NCBI RefSeq assembly: GCF_900142165.1
Contig: NZ_FQZY01000023.1
Span: forward strand, 1-62,764
DNA: 62,764 nucleotides
Reading direction: 5' to 3'
Origin: Hespellia stercorisuis DSM 15480
GTDB taxonomy: Bacteria > Bacillota > Clostridia > Lachnospirales > Lachnospiraceae
The stretch's first letter is position 1. Each line of letters opens with the position of its first letter. A program made the position numbers and the translations under genes. Positions 9,291 to 17,757 of this stretch are shown here, one piece after another. The notes beneath the pieces are model-generated. The model was given only the letters and a program-made list of their open reading frames with translations, made no database searches and was not told the DNA's origin.

Positions 9291-9980
9291 CTATACTTTA
9301 AAGCGGTAGCCCACTCCCCATATTGTCTCGATGTACTGTGGATGTGAAGTGTCATACTCTACCTTCTCACGAATCTTCTTGATATGAACCGTCACGGTCG
9401 CAATATCCCCGATGGATTCCATGTCCCAGATCTCACTGAACAGCTCATCCTTGGTGTACACGTGATTCGGATGCCCTGCCAGAAATGTGAGCAGATCAAA
9501 TTCCTTCGTGGTAAATGACTTCTCCTCGCCGTTGATCCACACACGTCTCGCCGTCGTATCAATCTTCAGTCCGCGGATTTCAATGATCTTGTTCTCCTCC
9601 ACGTTACTTCCGATCAGACGCTCATATCTTGCCAAATGTGCTTTTACCCGTGCCACAAGCTCACTCGGGCTGAACGGTTTGGTCATATAGTCATCCGCGC
9701 CGAGCCCCAGCCCCCGGATCTTGTCGATGTCGTCCTTCTTGGCTGACACCATGATGATCGGCGTGTTCTTCTCCTCACGGATCTTTTTGCAGATCTCAAA
9801 CCCATCTATCCCCGGCAGCATAAGATCCAGAATCACCAGATTGTAATCTCCTTCCAGAGCCTTGGCAAGCCCCGTCTTTCCATCGTTGGCAACCTCAACC
9901 TCAAACCCGCTCAGTTCCAGATAATCTCTCTCTAATTCTGCGATGCTTTCCTCATCCTCTACGATTAGTATGTTACTCAT
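9291..9980 (-). CDS. OmpR/PhoB-family response regulator
   Basis: Receiver domain with acidic pocket IVEDEE at 6-11, phosphoacceptor Asp52 in LVILDLMLPGIDG, the Lys of SAKKDD and a C-terminal winged helix (FTTKEFDLLTFLAGH, VTVHIKKIREKVE, GVGYRFKV end). Length 229 is standard. It overlaps the 3' end of the kinase gene by 8 bp, kinase first, an order opposite to the common regulator-first layout. It is followed 18 bp later by ktrB. A ribosome site AGGAGG stands 10 bases before the ATG. Confidence 0.95.
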   Translation of the reverse strand: MSNILIVEDEESIAELERDYLELSGFEVEVANDGKTGLAKALEGDYNLVILDLMLPGIDGFEICKKIREEKNTPIIMVSAKKDDIDKIRGLGLGADDYMTKPFSPSELVARVKAHLARYERLIGSNVEENKIIEIRGLKIDTTARRVWINGEEKSFTTKEFDLLTFLAGHPNHVYTKDELFSEIWDMESIGDIATVTVHIKKIREKVEYDTSHPQYIETIWGVGYRFKV

Positions 9981-11028
9981 CTACCGGTACCTCCTGATAT
10001 TTTCTTAATACGAAATACATTGTTGTTCCGACACCATCCTGACTCGTCGCCCAGATATTGCCCCCATGCTCCTCCACAATCTTCTTCACGATGGCAAGGC
10101 CGATACCGCTGCCGCCCTTGGAAGAGTTGCGTGATGCGTCCGTCCGGTAAAACCGGTCAAATACGTTGGGCAGGTCCTTTGGCGCGATACCTTTTCCGTT
10201 ATCCGCCAGTTCCACCTGGATGAAATCTCCCACATCACGGATCGTCATGTTGATCTTTCCCTGTGGTTTATCCATATACTTGAGGGAATTATTGACAATG
10301 TTGTTGACGACACGGCGAAGCTGCTCCGCATCCACGATGATTCTGGAGTCCTCCTCCATATAATTATGATATATAAATAATACACCTTTTGCTTCTAATT
10401 CTAAAGCCAAATCTTCCGCACAGTCATCAAAGTAATCCTGTGCGGAAAGAGTACTGAAATTATATGGAATACGGTTGGTGTCAATCTTTGAATATAATGT
10501 CAGTTCATTAATGAGCCTGTCCATCTCATTAGCCTTATTGTATATTGTTTTGATGTATCTGTCCATCTTTTCCGGCGTATCCGCCACGCCATCCATGATT
10601 CCCTCCACATATCCCTTAATTGCGGTAATCGGAGTTTTCAAATCATGGGAAATATTGCTGATCAGCTCTTTGCTCTCTTTGTCGTATGCGACCTTCTCCT
10701 CCGCATTGTCCTTCAGGCGCAGGCGCATCTCCTCAAAATCCCGGCACAGCTGTCCCATCTCGTCATCCTCATCCACCTTCAGCTCGAAGTCCAGGTTGCC
10801 TTCCTTGATCTGCTTTGCCGCGTCCTGCATCTTATGGATCGGAATGTTCACCGCCCGGTAGATCCACATGATAAAGATTGCCGCTGTCAGAAAAATTACG
10901 ACTAAAAGCAAAAACTGCATCTCACTGACACGCTGCGGTGCCAAAATCCTCATCCCCACTGTGGTAAACAGGGTCGGCAGTATCATTACCGTCATAAAAC
11001 CGATGATCAGTCGTGTCCTTAGCTTCAT
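9973..11028 (-). CDS. sensor histidine kinase with minimal extracellular loop
   Basis: About 351 residues: two membrane helices near 8-26 and 40-58 separated by only about a dozen residues, a HAMP domain (NIPIHKMQDAAKQI), a HisKA domain with ISHDLKTPITAIKGY (phospho-His), and an HATPase_c domain with N-box NNIVNNSLKY, G1 DNGKGIAP, F-box FDRFYRTD and G2 GGSGIGLAIVKKI. The tiny outside loop makes it an intramembrane-sensing type, often tied to envelope stress. The second ATG at 11028 is chosen because GGAGG lies 7 bases ahead; the ATG at 11034 touches it. It precedes the response regulator and potassium genes. Confidence 0.93.
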   Translation of the reverse strand: MKLRTRLIIGFMTVMILPTLFTTVGMRILAPQRVSEMQFLLLVVIFLTAAIFIMWIYRAVNIPIHKMQDAAKQIKEGNLDFELKVDEDDEMGQLCRDFEEMRLRLKDNAEEKVAYDKESKELISNISHDLKTPITAIKGYVEGIMDGVADTPEKMDRYIKTIYNKANEMDRLINELTLYSKIDTNRIPYNFSTLSAQDYFDDCAEDLALELEAKGVLFIYHNYMEEDSRIIVDAEQLRRVVNNIVNNSLKYMDKPQGKINMTIRDVGDFIQVELADNGKGIAPKDLPNVFDRFYRTDASRNSSKGGSGIGLAIVKKIVEEHGGNIWATSQDGVGTTMYFVLRKYQEVPVDE

Positions 11029-11094
11029 ATTCATACCTCCGTATTTTCTTATTTATGTAGCCCCACGCTCCACAATCACGTGGGAATGATGCCA

Positions 11095-11112
11095 TTCGGC
11101 TCATTGTCTGCA
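11095..11112. repeat. dispersed intergenic motif, copy 1
   Basis: TTCGGCTCATTGTCTGCA, also present with one or two changes at 23931-23948 and 32277-32294. Here it lies between the kinase gene start and the metK terminator, next to a small hairpin CCACG...CGTGG. Unit limits are uncertain. Confidence 0.55.
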
Positions 11113-11113
11113 T

Positions 11114-11146
11114 AAAAAGGGACGCAACAAAAACAGGCTGCGTCCC
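11114..11146 (-). terminator. rho-independent terminator of metK
   Basis: Eight-bp stem GGGACGCA/TGCGTCCC (11119-11146) with a 12-nt loop; on the minus strand it is followed by TTTTT. It starts 8 bp after the metK stop codon and so ends the metK transcript. Confidence 0.9.
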
Positions 11147-11153
11147 CTCCATT

Positions 11154-12341
11154 TTATAAATATTTCTTTAAATCTTCTGTCTTGTCAAGCCGCTCCCAAG
11201 GTAAGTTTAAATCATTCCGGCCAAAATGTCCATAGGCTGCCGTCTGTTTGTAAATTGGTCTGCGCAGATCCAGCATCTTAATAATTCCCGCCGGACGCAG
11301 GTCGAAGTTCTGGCGGATGATCTCCACCAGCTTTTCCTCGGAAAGCTTTCCAGTTCCGAAGGTATCTACCATGATGGAGGTCGGATGTGCGACTCCGATT
11401 GCGTAGGATAACTGAATCTCACACTTTTTCGCCAGACCCGCTGCCACGATATTTTTCGCTGCATAGCGCGCTGCATATGCTGCAGAGCGGTCTACCTTCG
11501 TGCAGTCTTTCCCGGAAAATGCTCCGCCGCCGTGACGCGCCATTCCGCCGTAGGTGTCAACAATGATCTTACGTCCGGTCAGTCCGCTGTCTCCGTGTGG
11601 TCCGCCGATTACAAATCTTCCGGTCGGATTGATGAAAAACTTCGTGTGTTCATCCACCATCTCTGCCGGAAGCACCGGACCAAATACGTGTTTTTTGATG
11701 TCCTCATGAATCTGTTCCTGGCTGATCTCCGGATTGTGCTGCGTGGACAGGACCACTGCATCCAGCCTCGCCGGCACACCATTCTCATCATACTCGACTG
11801 TCACCTGTGTCTTCCCGTCTGGACGCAGATAACTCAATATACCATCCTTGCGCACCTCGGTAAGCCGTCTTGCCAGCTTATGTGCAAGTGCGATCGGATA
11901 CGGCATAAACTCTTCCGTCTCATCCGATGCATAACCGAACATCATGCCCTGGTCTCCCGCGCCAATCGCGTCAAGCTCCTCCTCGGACATCTTATTCTCT
12001 TTCGCCTCCAGCGCCTTGTCCACTCCGAGTGCAATATCTGCAGACTGCTCATCGATGCAGGTCAGTACGCTGCAGGTCTCGTAGTCGAATCCGTATTTTC
12101 CGCGATCGTATCCGATTTCCCGTACGGTGTCGCGCACGAGCTTTTGAATGTCCACGTATGCGTTTGTTGTGATCTCTCCCATCACCATCACCATGCCGGT
12201 GGTTGTGCAGGTCTCGCAGGCCACACGACTCATTGGATCCTGCTCTAAGAGCGCGTCGAGAATTGCGTCTGAAATCTGGTCGCACATCTTATCCGGATGT
12301 CCTTCTGTTACTGATTCTGATGTGAATAATAATTTTTCCAT
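11154..12341 (-). CDS. metK: S-adenosylmethionine synthetase
   Basis: Makes SAM from methionine and ATP, as a cytoplasmic tetramer. The 395 residues are the family length. Seen: [19 protein letters not shown] at the N terminus (ATP/methionine), [12 protein letters not shown] in the middle (signature 1), [13 protein letters not shown] and [19 protein letters not shown] (signature 2, P-loop-like). The gene is monocistronic, with its own terminator. Control is by the SAM-I riboswitch at 12783-12879, whose terminator is about 390 nt ahead of the start codon; that long distance is unusual. Ribosome site AAAGGAC. Confidence 0.97.
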   Translation of the reverse strand: MEKLLFTSESVTEGHPDKMCDQISDAILDALLEQDPMSRVACETCTTTGMVMVMGEITTNAYVDIQKLVRDTVREIGYDRGKYGFDYETCSVLTCIDEQSADIALGVDKALEAKENKMSEEELDAIGAGDQGMMFGYASDETEEFMPYPIALAHKLARRLTEVRKDGILSYLRPDGKTQVTVEYDENGVPARLDAVVLSTQHNPEISQEQIHEDIKKHVFGPVLPAEMVDEHTKFFINPTGRFVIGGPHGDSGLTGRKIIVDTYGGMARHGGGAFSGKDCTKVDRSAAYAARYAAKNIVAAGLAKKCEIQLSYAIGVAHPTSIMVDTFGTGKLSEEKLVEIIRQNFDLRPAGIIKMLDLRRPIYKQTAAYGHFGRNDLNLPWERLDKTEDLKKYL

Positions 12342-12451
12342 TTTGCTGTCCTTTCTTTTGTTGATCTTATGGTTTTATTGTAGTTAGTCCGATTCTGTTC
12401 TCTTATTCGGTTTATCGGTTTGTGATATTGTCCCGCCTGGATGTTTGGCCC

Positions 12452-12642
12452 TGTTGTATTGGTCCCATCAGCCGGGCACCCCGATTCCGCCCTGTCGTTT
12501 TGGCTCCATCAGCCGAACACCTCGATTCCGCTTCGCTTCATCTCGGTCGTGGGCTGGCGCCATGATTCTGCCCCGTCGTTTTGGCTCCAGCAGCCGAACA
12601 CCTCGATTCCGCTTCGCTTCATCTCGGTCGTGGGCTGGCGCC
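12452..12642. repeat. 81-bp tandem repeat in the metK leader
   Basis: Two nearly identical copies start near 12493 and 12574 (offset 81 bp), each containing TTTTGGCTCCA, CAGCCGAACACCTCGATTCC, TTCGCTTCATCTCGGTCG and TGGGCTGGCGCC. A third, diverged half-copy begins at 12452, offset 41 bp. The period is a multiple of three, but no convincing gene reads through it. It lies between the riboswitch terminator and metK, so it is part of the metK 5' UTR. Confidence 0.8.
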
Positions 12643-12646
12643 CACT

Positions 12647-12708
12647 ACAGGAAAACAGAGAACGTCCTGCGGATGCGAGCATCCTCCGGGCTTTCTCTGT
12701 TTTCCTGT
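12647..12708. other. perfect 16-bp inverted repeat in the metK leader
   Basis: ACAGGAAAACAGAGAA at 12647-12662 pairs exactly with its complement at 12693-12708, with a 30-nt GC-rich loop that contains a further small palindrome (GATGCGAGCATC). It has no U tract and lies between the riboswitch terminator and the 81-bp repeats. It could be a transposed palindromic element or an RNA stability structure. Confidence 0.7.
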
Positions 12709-12726
12709 GATCGGCTTGCTGCTTTC

Positions 12727-12762
12727 ACGTAAAAGACAGCCCGCAAAAAAGCGGACTGTCTT
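12727..12762 (-). terminator. riboswitch-controlled terminator ahead of metK
   Basis: AAGACAG and CCGC pair with GCGG and CTGTCTT around an A6/U6 loop; on the minus strand TTTTACG follows. It lies 20 nt after the SAM-I aptamer, the normal position for the expression platform of an S-box. Confidence 0.88.
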
Positions 12763-12782
12763 ATATTTTAATATTAACAATC

Positions 12783-12879
12783 CTCTTATTGCTCGATTAC
12801 TCGCTCAGGTTGGCACCTTCCATAACGGGGTTGCCGCAGCTTCACAGATCCTTTGTATCTCCACTGCTCTGAATAAGAG
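12783..12879 (-). promoter_or_regulatory. SAM-I (S-box) riboswitch controlling metK
   Basis: Reading the minus strand, P1 is CTCTTATT (12872-12879) pairing with AATAAGAG (12783-12790). Inside are the S-box landmarks in order: CAGAGCAGTGGAG, CTGTGAAGCTGCGGCAACC, AAGGTGCCAACCTGAGCGA and TAATCGA. These match the conserved kink-turn, GAAGC/CGGCAACC and GGTGCCAA elements of the class. A terminator follows and metK is the next gene, so high SAM should switch metK off. Confidence 0.95.
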
Positions 12880-12916
12880 AAAGTCTAACTATGAAATTGT
12901 CTTGTTTACTTCATAA

Positions 12917-12945
12917 ACAATATACTCTTTGTGCTGCAATGTCAA
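12917..12945 (-). promoter_or_regulatory. sigma-A promoter of the metK riboswitch transcript
   Basis: Minus strand: TTGACA (12940-12945), 17-bp spacer, TATTGT (12917-12922). It lies just after the murA stop and about 40 bp ahead of the aptamer. Confidence 0.8.
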
Positions 12946-12950
12946 GTATA

Positions 12951-14243
12951 TTAGCTTACTTTTAATTTAAACTTCTGAATATCTTTCTCACTGGATACTC
13001 TTTCGATGACTCCGCCGATTCCCTTCAGTTTCTCCTCGAAACGTTCGTACCCTCTCTGGATATAGACGATATCATCCACAATTGTGATGCCGTCCGCTGC
13101 CAGTCCTGCGATGCAGAGTGCTGCGCCTGCGCGGAGATCCGGTGCGCTGACTCTGGCTCCCGAAAGACGTTCCACGCCCTCAATTGTTGCCGAGTTTCCT
13201 TCCACCTTGATGGTCGCACCCATTCTTGCAAGCTCATCAAGATATTTAAAACGATTCTCGAAAATGCTCTCCGTGATCGTGCTGGTTCCCTTGCTCAACG
13301 CCAGTGTCACACCGATCTGTGGCTGCATATCAGTCGGGTATCCCGGATACGGCAATGTCTTAACCTGTGTGCTTCTCAGACGTTTGTTGGCAATAACACG
13401 AACCGAATCATCATACTCTTCCACGATACATCCGATATCCGTCAGCTTGGAGACTGTCGCCTCAAGATGCTTTGGAATTACATTCAGCACTGTGACGTCT
13501 CCCTGTGTCGCCGCGGCCGCAAACATAAATGTTCCGGCTTCAATCTGATCCGGAATGATAGAATACTCACTCTTGTGAAGTGATTTGACGCCGCGGATCT
13601 TGATGACATCCGTTCCGGCTCCCTTGATGTTGGCTCCCATACTGTTCAGGAAGTTGGCCACGTCAACGACATGCGGCTCCTTCGCCACGTTCTCCATGAT
13701 GGTACGTCCTTCAGCCATGGCTGCTGCCATCATGACATTGATAGTTGCCCCAACACTTACCACATCAAAATAAATGTGGGTTCCCGCCAGAACCTCTGCA
13801 TCGGCAACGATCTTGCCGTGCTCAATGTCCACCTCTGCTCCCAGTGCGCGAAATCCCTTCAGATGCTGGTCGATTGGTCTGCTCCCGATGTTACATCCAC
13901 CCGGAAGTGCAACCTCTGCTCTGTTGTATTTGCCCAGAAGCGCTCCCAGCAAATAATAAGATGCTCTGATTTTCTTGATATAATCATAATCAATACTGAA
14001 ATCGCCGATTCCTGCACCGTTGATCTTAACAGTATGACGATCCAGTCTCTGTACGGCAGCTCCGATTCCGGCGATTGCATCCAGCATCACGTTGATGTCA
14101 TTCACATCCGGCAGATTGTCAATCAAAACAGTCTCGTCTGTCATGATTGCCGCAGCCAGAATAGCCAATGCCGCATTCTTTGCACCGCCGATTTCTACTT
14201 CACCCTTCAGAGGACTTCCGCCCTTTATAATATATTGTTCCAT
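12951..14243 (-). CDS. murA: UDP-N-acetylglucosamine 1-carboxyvinyltransferase
   Basis: First committed step of peptidoglycan synthesis, adding enolpyruvate from PEP to UDP-GlcNAc. The EPSP-synthase-like double domain is complete. The catalytic loop reads LPGGCNIGSRPIDQHLKG with the PEP-reactive Cys that fosfomycin targets; substrate motifs GGAKNAAL near residue 20 and TDMQPQIGV near 310 are present. The ATG at 14243 is preferred (GAGGTG 7 bases ahead) to an in-frame TTG at 14255. A promoter lies at 14376-14403. Firmicutes often carry two MurA paralogues; this may be either. Confidence 0.95.
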   Translation of the reverse strand: MEQYIIKGGSPLKGEVEIGGAKNAALAILAAAIMTDETVLIDNLPDVNDINVMLDAIAGIGAAVQRLDRHTVKINGAGIGDFSIDYDYIKKIRASYYLLGALLGKYNRAEVALPGGCNIGSRPIDQHLKGFRALGAEVDIEHGKIVADAEVLAGTHIYFDVVSVGATINVMMAAAMAEGRTIMENVAKEPHVVDVANFLNSMGANIKGAGTDVIKIRGVKSLHKSEYSIIPDQIEAGTFMFAAAATQGDVTVLNVIPKHLEATVSKLTDIGCIVEEYDDSVRVIANKRLRSTQVKTLPYPGYPTDMQPQIGVTLALSKGTSTITESIFENRFKYLDELARMGATIKVEGNSATIEGVERLSGARVSAPDLRAGAALCIAGLAADGITIVDDIVYIQRGYERFEEKLKGIGGVIERVSSEKDIQKFKLKVS

Positions 14244-14375
14244 TCTGCACCTCAATTATCTATCTTTTTCATTTTCATCCTACATTACCACCTTGACGAG
14301 TCTGACAAAAAGCCGATCCTGAAATCCGCTCTGCTGTTGTTCTGGAAGTTCTGACTCATGGTATACTCGTATGGT

Positions 14376-14403
14376 ATTATATCACATATTAAGGATTTGT
14401 AAA
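14376..14403 (-). promoter_or_regulatory. probable murA promoter
   Basis: Minus strand TTTACA (14398-14403), 16-bp spacer, TATAAT (14376-14381). It gives a 5' leader of roughly 125 nt before murA. The 14244-14537 interval holds no other convincing feature. Confidence 0.65.
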
Positions 14404-14537
14404 ATGTTTTCGTAATTTTTTTAACATTCTCGTAATATTTTGACTGCTGTTTATGTTCATGCTGTACGCCTGCCACACTGCCGCGGGCGAAAGAATATCA
14501 GCCGCACCGTGATTGGCTAAAAGAGATTTCAGACAGC

Positions 14538-15056
14538 TCATGCATCCTGGAACACGCGCAGAATATAGTCAATCATATCGTCTTCCTTACCGATTGCATC
14601 CTCATCGATGGTGATGTCTGCATACCGCTCAAAAAGAGGTGTCCTCTCGTCATAGAGCATCTGGAGTGTCTGTCCTTCTCCCAACACAACCCCTCGTTTT
14701 CTGGGATTGCCGATCCTTGTTCTTATTGTCTCAAAAGACGCTTTCAAATATACGACAACTCCAATTTTTTTGAAATGATTCATCGCTTCTTCGCAATAAA
14801 CCACACTTCCGCCCGGCGCGATCACCGCATGCTCCGCCTGTACGTCGCGGTTGACCTGATTCTCGATTTTCAGAAACCCTTCGTTGCCCTCCTGGGCGAT
14901 GATTTCTTTTAAAAGACGTTTCTCCTGTTCCTGAATCAGCAGATCCGTGTCGATGAACTGATAGCCCAGCCTTTTAGCAACCACTACGCCGGCTGTACTT
15001 TTTCCCGAGGCCGGCATCCCGATAAATATTATATTTTTCCTATGTACGTTCTGCAT
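14538..15056 (-). CDS. aroK: shikimate kinase
   Basis: Phosphorylates shikimate in the chorismate pathway. The 172 residues show the P-loop GMPASGKSTAG at 13-23, the DTDLLIQ shikimate-binding motif (D of the DxD) near 37, the GGSVVYCEEAM motif near 83 in the position of the family GGG motif, and a lid region RKRGVVL near 119. The GGS in place of GGG is a small deviation. Its start overlaps the end of the small upstream gene by 28 bp, so the two are translationally coupled. No other aromatic pathway gene is near. Confidence 0.85.
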   Translation of the reverse strand: MQNVHRKNIIFIGMPASGKSTAGVVVAKRLGYQFIDTDLLIQEQEKRLLKEIIAQEGNEGFLKIENQVNRDVQAEHAVIAPGGSVVYCEEAMNHFKKIGVVVYLKASFETIRTRIGNPRKRGVVLGEGQTLQMLYDERTPLFERYADITIDEDAIGKEDDMIDYILRVFQDA

Positions 15057-15376
15057 TTTCTCTTATCACACCTTCTTTTATATAATTCCTGATAGAGCAT
15101 CACATCCACCAGACTGCGCAGATTATCCGGGATCTGTGCCATGACGGCGACCCTCCTCGCCATCATCTGAAGCTGCAGTTTATCCGGATACTCGTCGTAA
15201 CACATACTTCCCGCGTATTCCATGCGGTCGCATTCCTCCTCCACATACGGTAGCAGGCGCTTTGCCTCCATCGGATACAGGCTCTTCAGATATTCACAGT
15301 CCCGTCTCTCTATCATCTCTTCATCATACTGCATCGGCATCGGATATGCCATATAGTAAGGAAGTTTACAACTCAT
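15029..15376 (-). CDS. conserved hypothetical protein, Met/Tyr-rich start, coupled to aroK
   Basis: About 115 residues, family not recognised. The start MSCKLPYYMAYPMPMQYDEE is rich in Met, Tyr and Pro. It continues with YPMEAKRLLPYVEEECDRM, EYAGSMCYDEYPDKLQL and a helical end CRTYIGKI. The pattern VEEECDRMEY...SMxYDEYPD recalls small proteins of spore-forming Clostridia, but that is memory only. GGGA lies ahead of the ATG at 15376, which is preferred to an in-frame start at 15427. The end overlaps aroK by 28 bp. There is no signal peptide or membrane helix. Confidence 0.65.
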   Translation of the reverse strand: MSCKLPYYMAYPMPMQYDEEMIERRDCEYLKSLYPMEAKRLLPYVEEECDRMEYAGSMCYDEYPDKLQLQMMARRVAVMAQIPDNLRSLVDVMLYQELYKRRCDKRKCRTYIGKI

Positions 15377-15437
15377 AATACATTTCCCGTCCCAGCACTT
15401 ATATGAATTATTATATGCTCCGGGCATGTATCATGTT

Positions 15438-17084
15438 CTATTTCACCATGTTCAGCACCTCTTCCGCGATGTTTCTCGCATGGTCAGAAATACGCTCCAT
15501 ACATACCAGTGCATCCAGAAAGACGATTCCCGCATCCGTGTTGCACTCCCGGTTGGCGAGACGCTGCATGTGCTCCGTGCGCAGGGACACTTCCAGGTCA
15601 TCCGCTCTGGTCTCCTTTTCAATCACGATCATGGCTTTGTCGCGGTCATGATCCTCGAACGCATCCAGCGCATATTTGTAGCAGTCAGAACAGACCTCTA
15701 TCATCTCACGAAGCTCTGTCGCTCCCTTCTCAGAGAATGTAGCACTGCGCTCCTGCAGTGTCTCCGCATACTCTGACACATTTTCACAGTAATCACTGAT
15801 CCGCTCAATGTCGGAGATGACCTGCAGAAGATGTGCCAGCTCTTCGTGCTCCCTCTCGTTGATGGACAGGGTCGTAATCTTGATGACGTAGTCGGTGATT
15901 CCGCCGCAGAGCTGATCCACCTTCTCTTCCTCTTCCTTGATATCCAAAATATCCTTGTAGTCCTTTGTGAACATGACCGTTTTTGCCTTGTCAAGTGTTC
16001 CTTCCACGATACGTCCCATACGGATGACCTCGCTCAGGGTAGACTGCATGGCGATACTCGGAGTCTCCAGCATTCTGTCGTCCAGCAGCACCTTGCTGTC
16101 GTCCTGCTCACTCTCTTCCACTTTGCCGATTTTTTTCGCCAGCTTGATGATTCCATTCGAAGCCGGAAAGAGCAGCACGGTCGTCACGATGTTGAACGCG
16201 GTGTGCACCATACTGATCTGGGTCTGCGTGATGATGCCCTGCCCGATCGTGGTGTTGATCACCTTAAAGTAAATGATTGCGAACACACTGAAGATTGCCG
16301 TGCCGATCACGTTGAACAGCAGATGCATCAGAGCTGCAGTCTTCGCAGTTTTTTTCGCACCGACGCTGGACAGCATAGCGGTCACACAGGTACCGATATT
16401 CTGGCCCATGATGATATAAACTGCCGCGTTGAACGGTACCAGACCTGCCGCTGCAAGACTCTGCAGGATACCGACTGACGCGGAAGAGCTCTGGATCACT
16501 GCGGTCACCAGCGCACCGGCAATAATTCCCAGGAACGGATTGACTCCCAGGCTGACAAATATACTGCAGAACGCCTCTGAATCCTTCAGCGGCGACACTG
16601 CGGAAGACATGGTCGTAATACCTACGAACAACAGGCCAAATCCGATAATAATACTCGCAATATCCTTGGTGGAACGTCTCGTTCCCGTCAGCATGATGAT
16701 GACACCGATCATGATTGCAATCGGCGCCAGATTGCCCGGGCTCAAGAATTTCGCCCACTCCACGGCGGACACGAGCCATCCCGTCACGGTCGTACCGATG
16801 TTTGCACCCATGATTACGCCCATGGCCTGTCCCAGATTCATGATTCCGGCATTCACAAAGCCGACCACCATAACCGTGGTCGCAGAAGAACTCTGAATCA
16901 CCGCCGTGATGAATGCTCCGAGCAGCACCCCGAAGAATTTATTCTTCGTCAGCACCTGTAACAATGACTTCATCCTGTTCCCGGCTGCGTTTTCAAGGCC
17001 CTGCGCCATGATCTGCATCCCGTAAATAAACATCCCCAATCCACCTACGAACGGAATAATGATACCCGCGTAATCCATCTTCAT
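15438..17084 (-). CDS. Na/Pi cotransporter family protein with PhoU-like tail
   Basis: The 548-residue protein has two inverted Na_Pi_cotrans repeats, each with the QSSSAT/QSSSAS signature (AVIQSSSATTVMVVGF near residue 65 and AVIQSSSASVGILQ near 200), eight or more membrane helices, and a C-terminal cytoplasmic PhoU-like helical domain from about 340 (DRMLETPSIAMQSTL onward). Family members exchange sodium and phosphate, sometimes exporting phosphate. It is a single gene; the palindromic repeat at 17165-17241 lies ahead of it. Confidence 0.9.
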   Translation of the reverse strand: MKMDYAGIIIPFVGGLGMFIYGMQIMAQGLENAAGNRMKSLLQVLTKNKFFGVLLGAFITAVIQSSSATTVMVVGFVNAGIMNLGQAMGVIMGANIGTTVTGWLVSAVEWAKFLSPGNLAPIAIMIGVIIMLTGTRRSTKDIASIIIGFGLLFVGITTMSSAVSPLKDSEAFCSIFVSLGVNPFLGIIAGALVTAVIQSSSASVGILQSLAAAGLVPFNAAVYIIMGQNIGTCVTAMLSSVGAKKTAKTAALMHLLFNVIGTAIFSVFAIIYFKVINTTIGQGIITQTQISMVHTAFNIVTTVLLFPASNGIIKLAKKIGKVEESEQDDSKVLLDDRMLETPSIAMQSTLSEVIRMGRIVEGTLDKAKTVMFTKDYKDILDIKEEEEKVDQLCGGITDYVIKITTLSINEREHEELAHLLQVISDIERISDYCENVSEYAETLQERSATFSEKGATELREMIEVCSDCYKYALDAFEDHDRDKAMIVIEKETRADDLEVSLRTEHMQRLANRECNTDAGIVFLDALVCMERISDHARNIAEEVLNMVK

Positions 17085-17164
17085 TTCCTCCCATGTTTTC
17101 TTAAGAAAAACTCTAGTATTACGATACCATTATCATCTCCAAAATACAACTATTTTTTCAGTTG

Positions 17165-17241
17165 GGGACAGGTTGGTGAGCAGTTGGGGACGTAGCAAAA
17201 TGACATTTTGCTACGTCCCCAACTGCTCACCAACCTGTCCC
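17165..17241. repeat. giant palindrome R1 (GGGGACGTAG family)
   Basis: A perfect 77-nt palindrome with 38-bp arms centred on 17203. The arm reads GGGACAGGTTGGTGAGCAG then TTGGGGACGTAGCAAAATG. It lies between spoVAE and the Na/Pi gene, both minus strand. It shares the core with elements at 35584-35627 and 55350-55448. As RNA or single-stranded DNA it would form an uninterrupted hairpin. Confidence 0.95.
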
Positions 17242-17267
17242 TACTTTCTGTCCCCACTTTCAGGGCT

Positions 17268-17624
17268 CTATTTTTTCATCTTCGGATCAAAAAGAAAGGA
17301 TGCCAGATATCCGAATATCAGCGCCGCCGATATCCCGACCGCACTGGCCTTGAATCCTCCCATGAAGATTCCGATAAATCCCTCTTTGTCCACGGCTTCT
17401 TTCACGCCCTTCCAGAGCACGTTGCCGAAGCCGAGCAGGGGAACGCTCGCCCCGGCCCCCGCGAATTTCACAAAGGGTTCGTAGATCTTGCAGAACCCAA
17501 GGACGCTCCCGACGCAGACCAAAAGCACCATGACACGCCCCGGCATCAGCTTCGTCCGGTCCAGCAGAATCTGCACGGCTGCGCAGATAAGTCCTCCTAT
17601 TATAAATGCTTTGACATAATCCAT
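17268..17624 (-). CDS. spoVAE: stage V sporulation protein AE
   Basis: Small hydrophobic protein (118 residues, three to four helices) of the SpoVA channel that moves dipicolinic acid into and out of the spore core. Seen: ICAAVQILLDRTKLMPGRV, VLLVCVGSVLG, FAGAGASVPLLGFGN and GIFMGGFKASAVGI, the SpoVAEb pattern. It follows spoVAD after 133 bp of GC-rich sequence with no clear gene. Ribosome site GGGGAGGAAG. Expression under sigma G in the forespore is expected from the family. Confidence 0.93.
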   Translation of the reverse strand: MDYVKAFIIGGLICAAVQILLDRTKLMPGRVMVLLVCVGSVLGFCKIYEPFVKFAGAGASVPLLGFGNVLWKGVKEAVDKEGFIGIFMGGFKASAVGISAALIFGYLASFLFDPKMKK

Positions 17625-17757
17625 TTTTCTTCCTCCCCGGGCGACGCCGTCGTCTCCCGTTTCTCCTCGCTGTTTCCACCGGCTGTTTTTATACCGTCCG
17701 CGTGATTGACCCCCGCAAAAGCTTTCGCCGCCTGTGCGTCAGGTACACACCGGCCAG

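Noticed and set aside
12441-12732. Open frames with repeated peptides in the metK leader
   Set aside because: The peptide repeat only reflects the 81-bp DNA repeat; frames are on the strand opposite to the transcript and lack ribosome sites.
14285-14476. 63-codon minus-strand frame upstream of murA
   Set aside because: It spans the murA promoter and has no ribosome site or known motif.
17625-17757. Possible small gene between spoVAD and spoVAE
   Set aside because: The GC-rich interval has an open frame only as a shadow of the spoVAE start region; arginine-rich and without motif.
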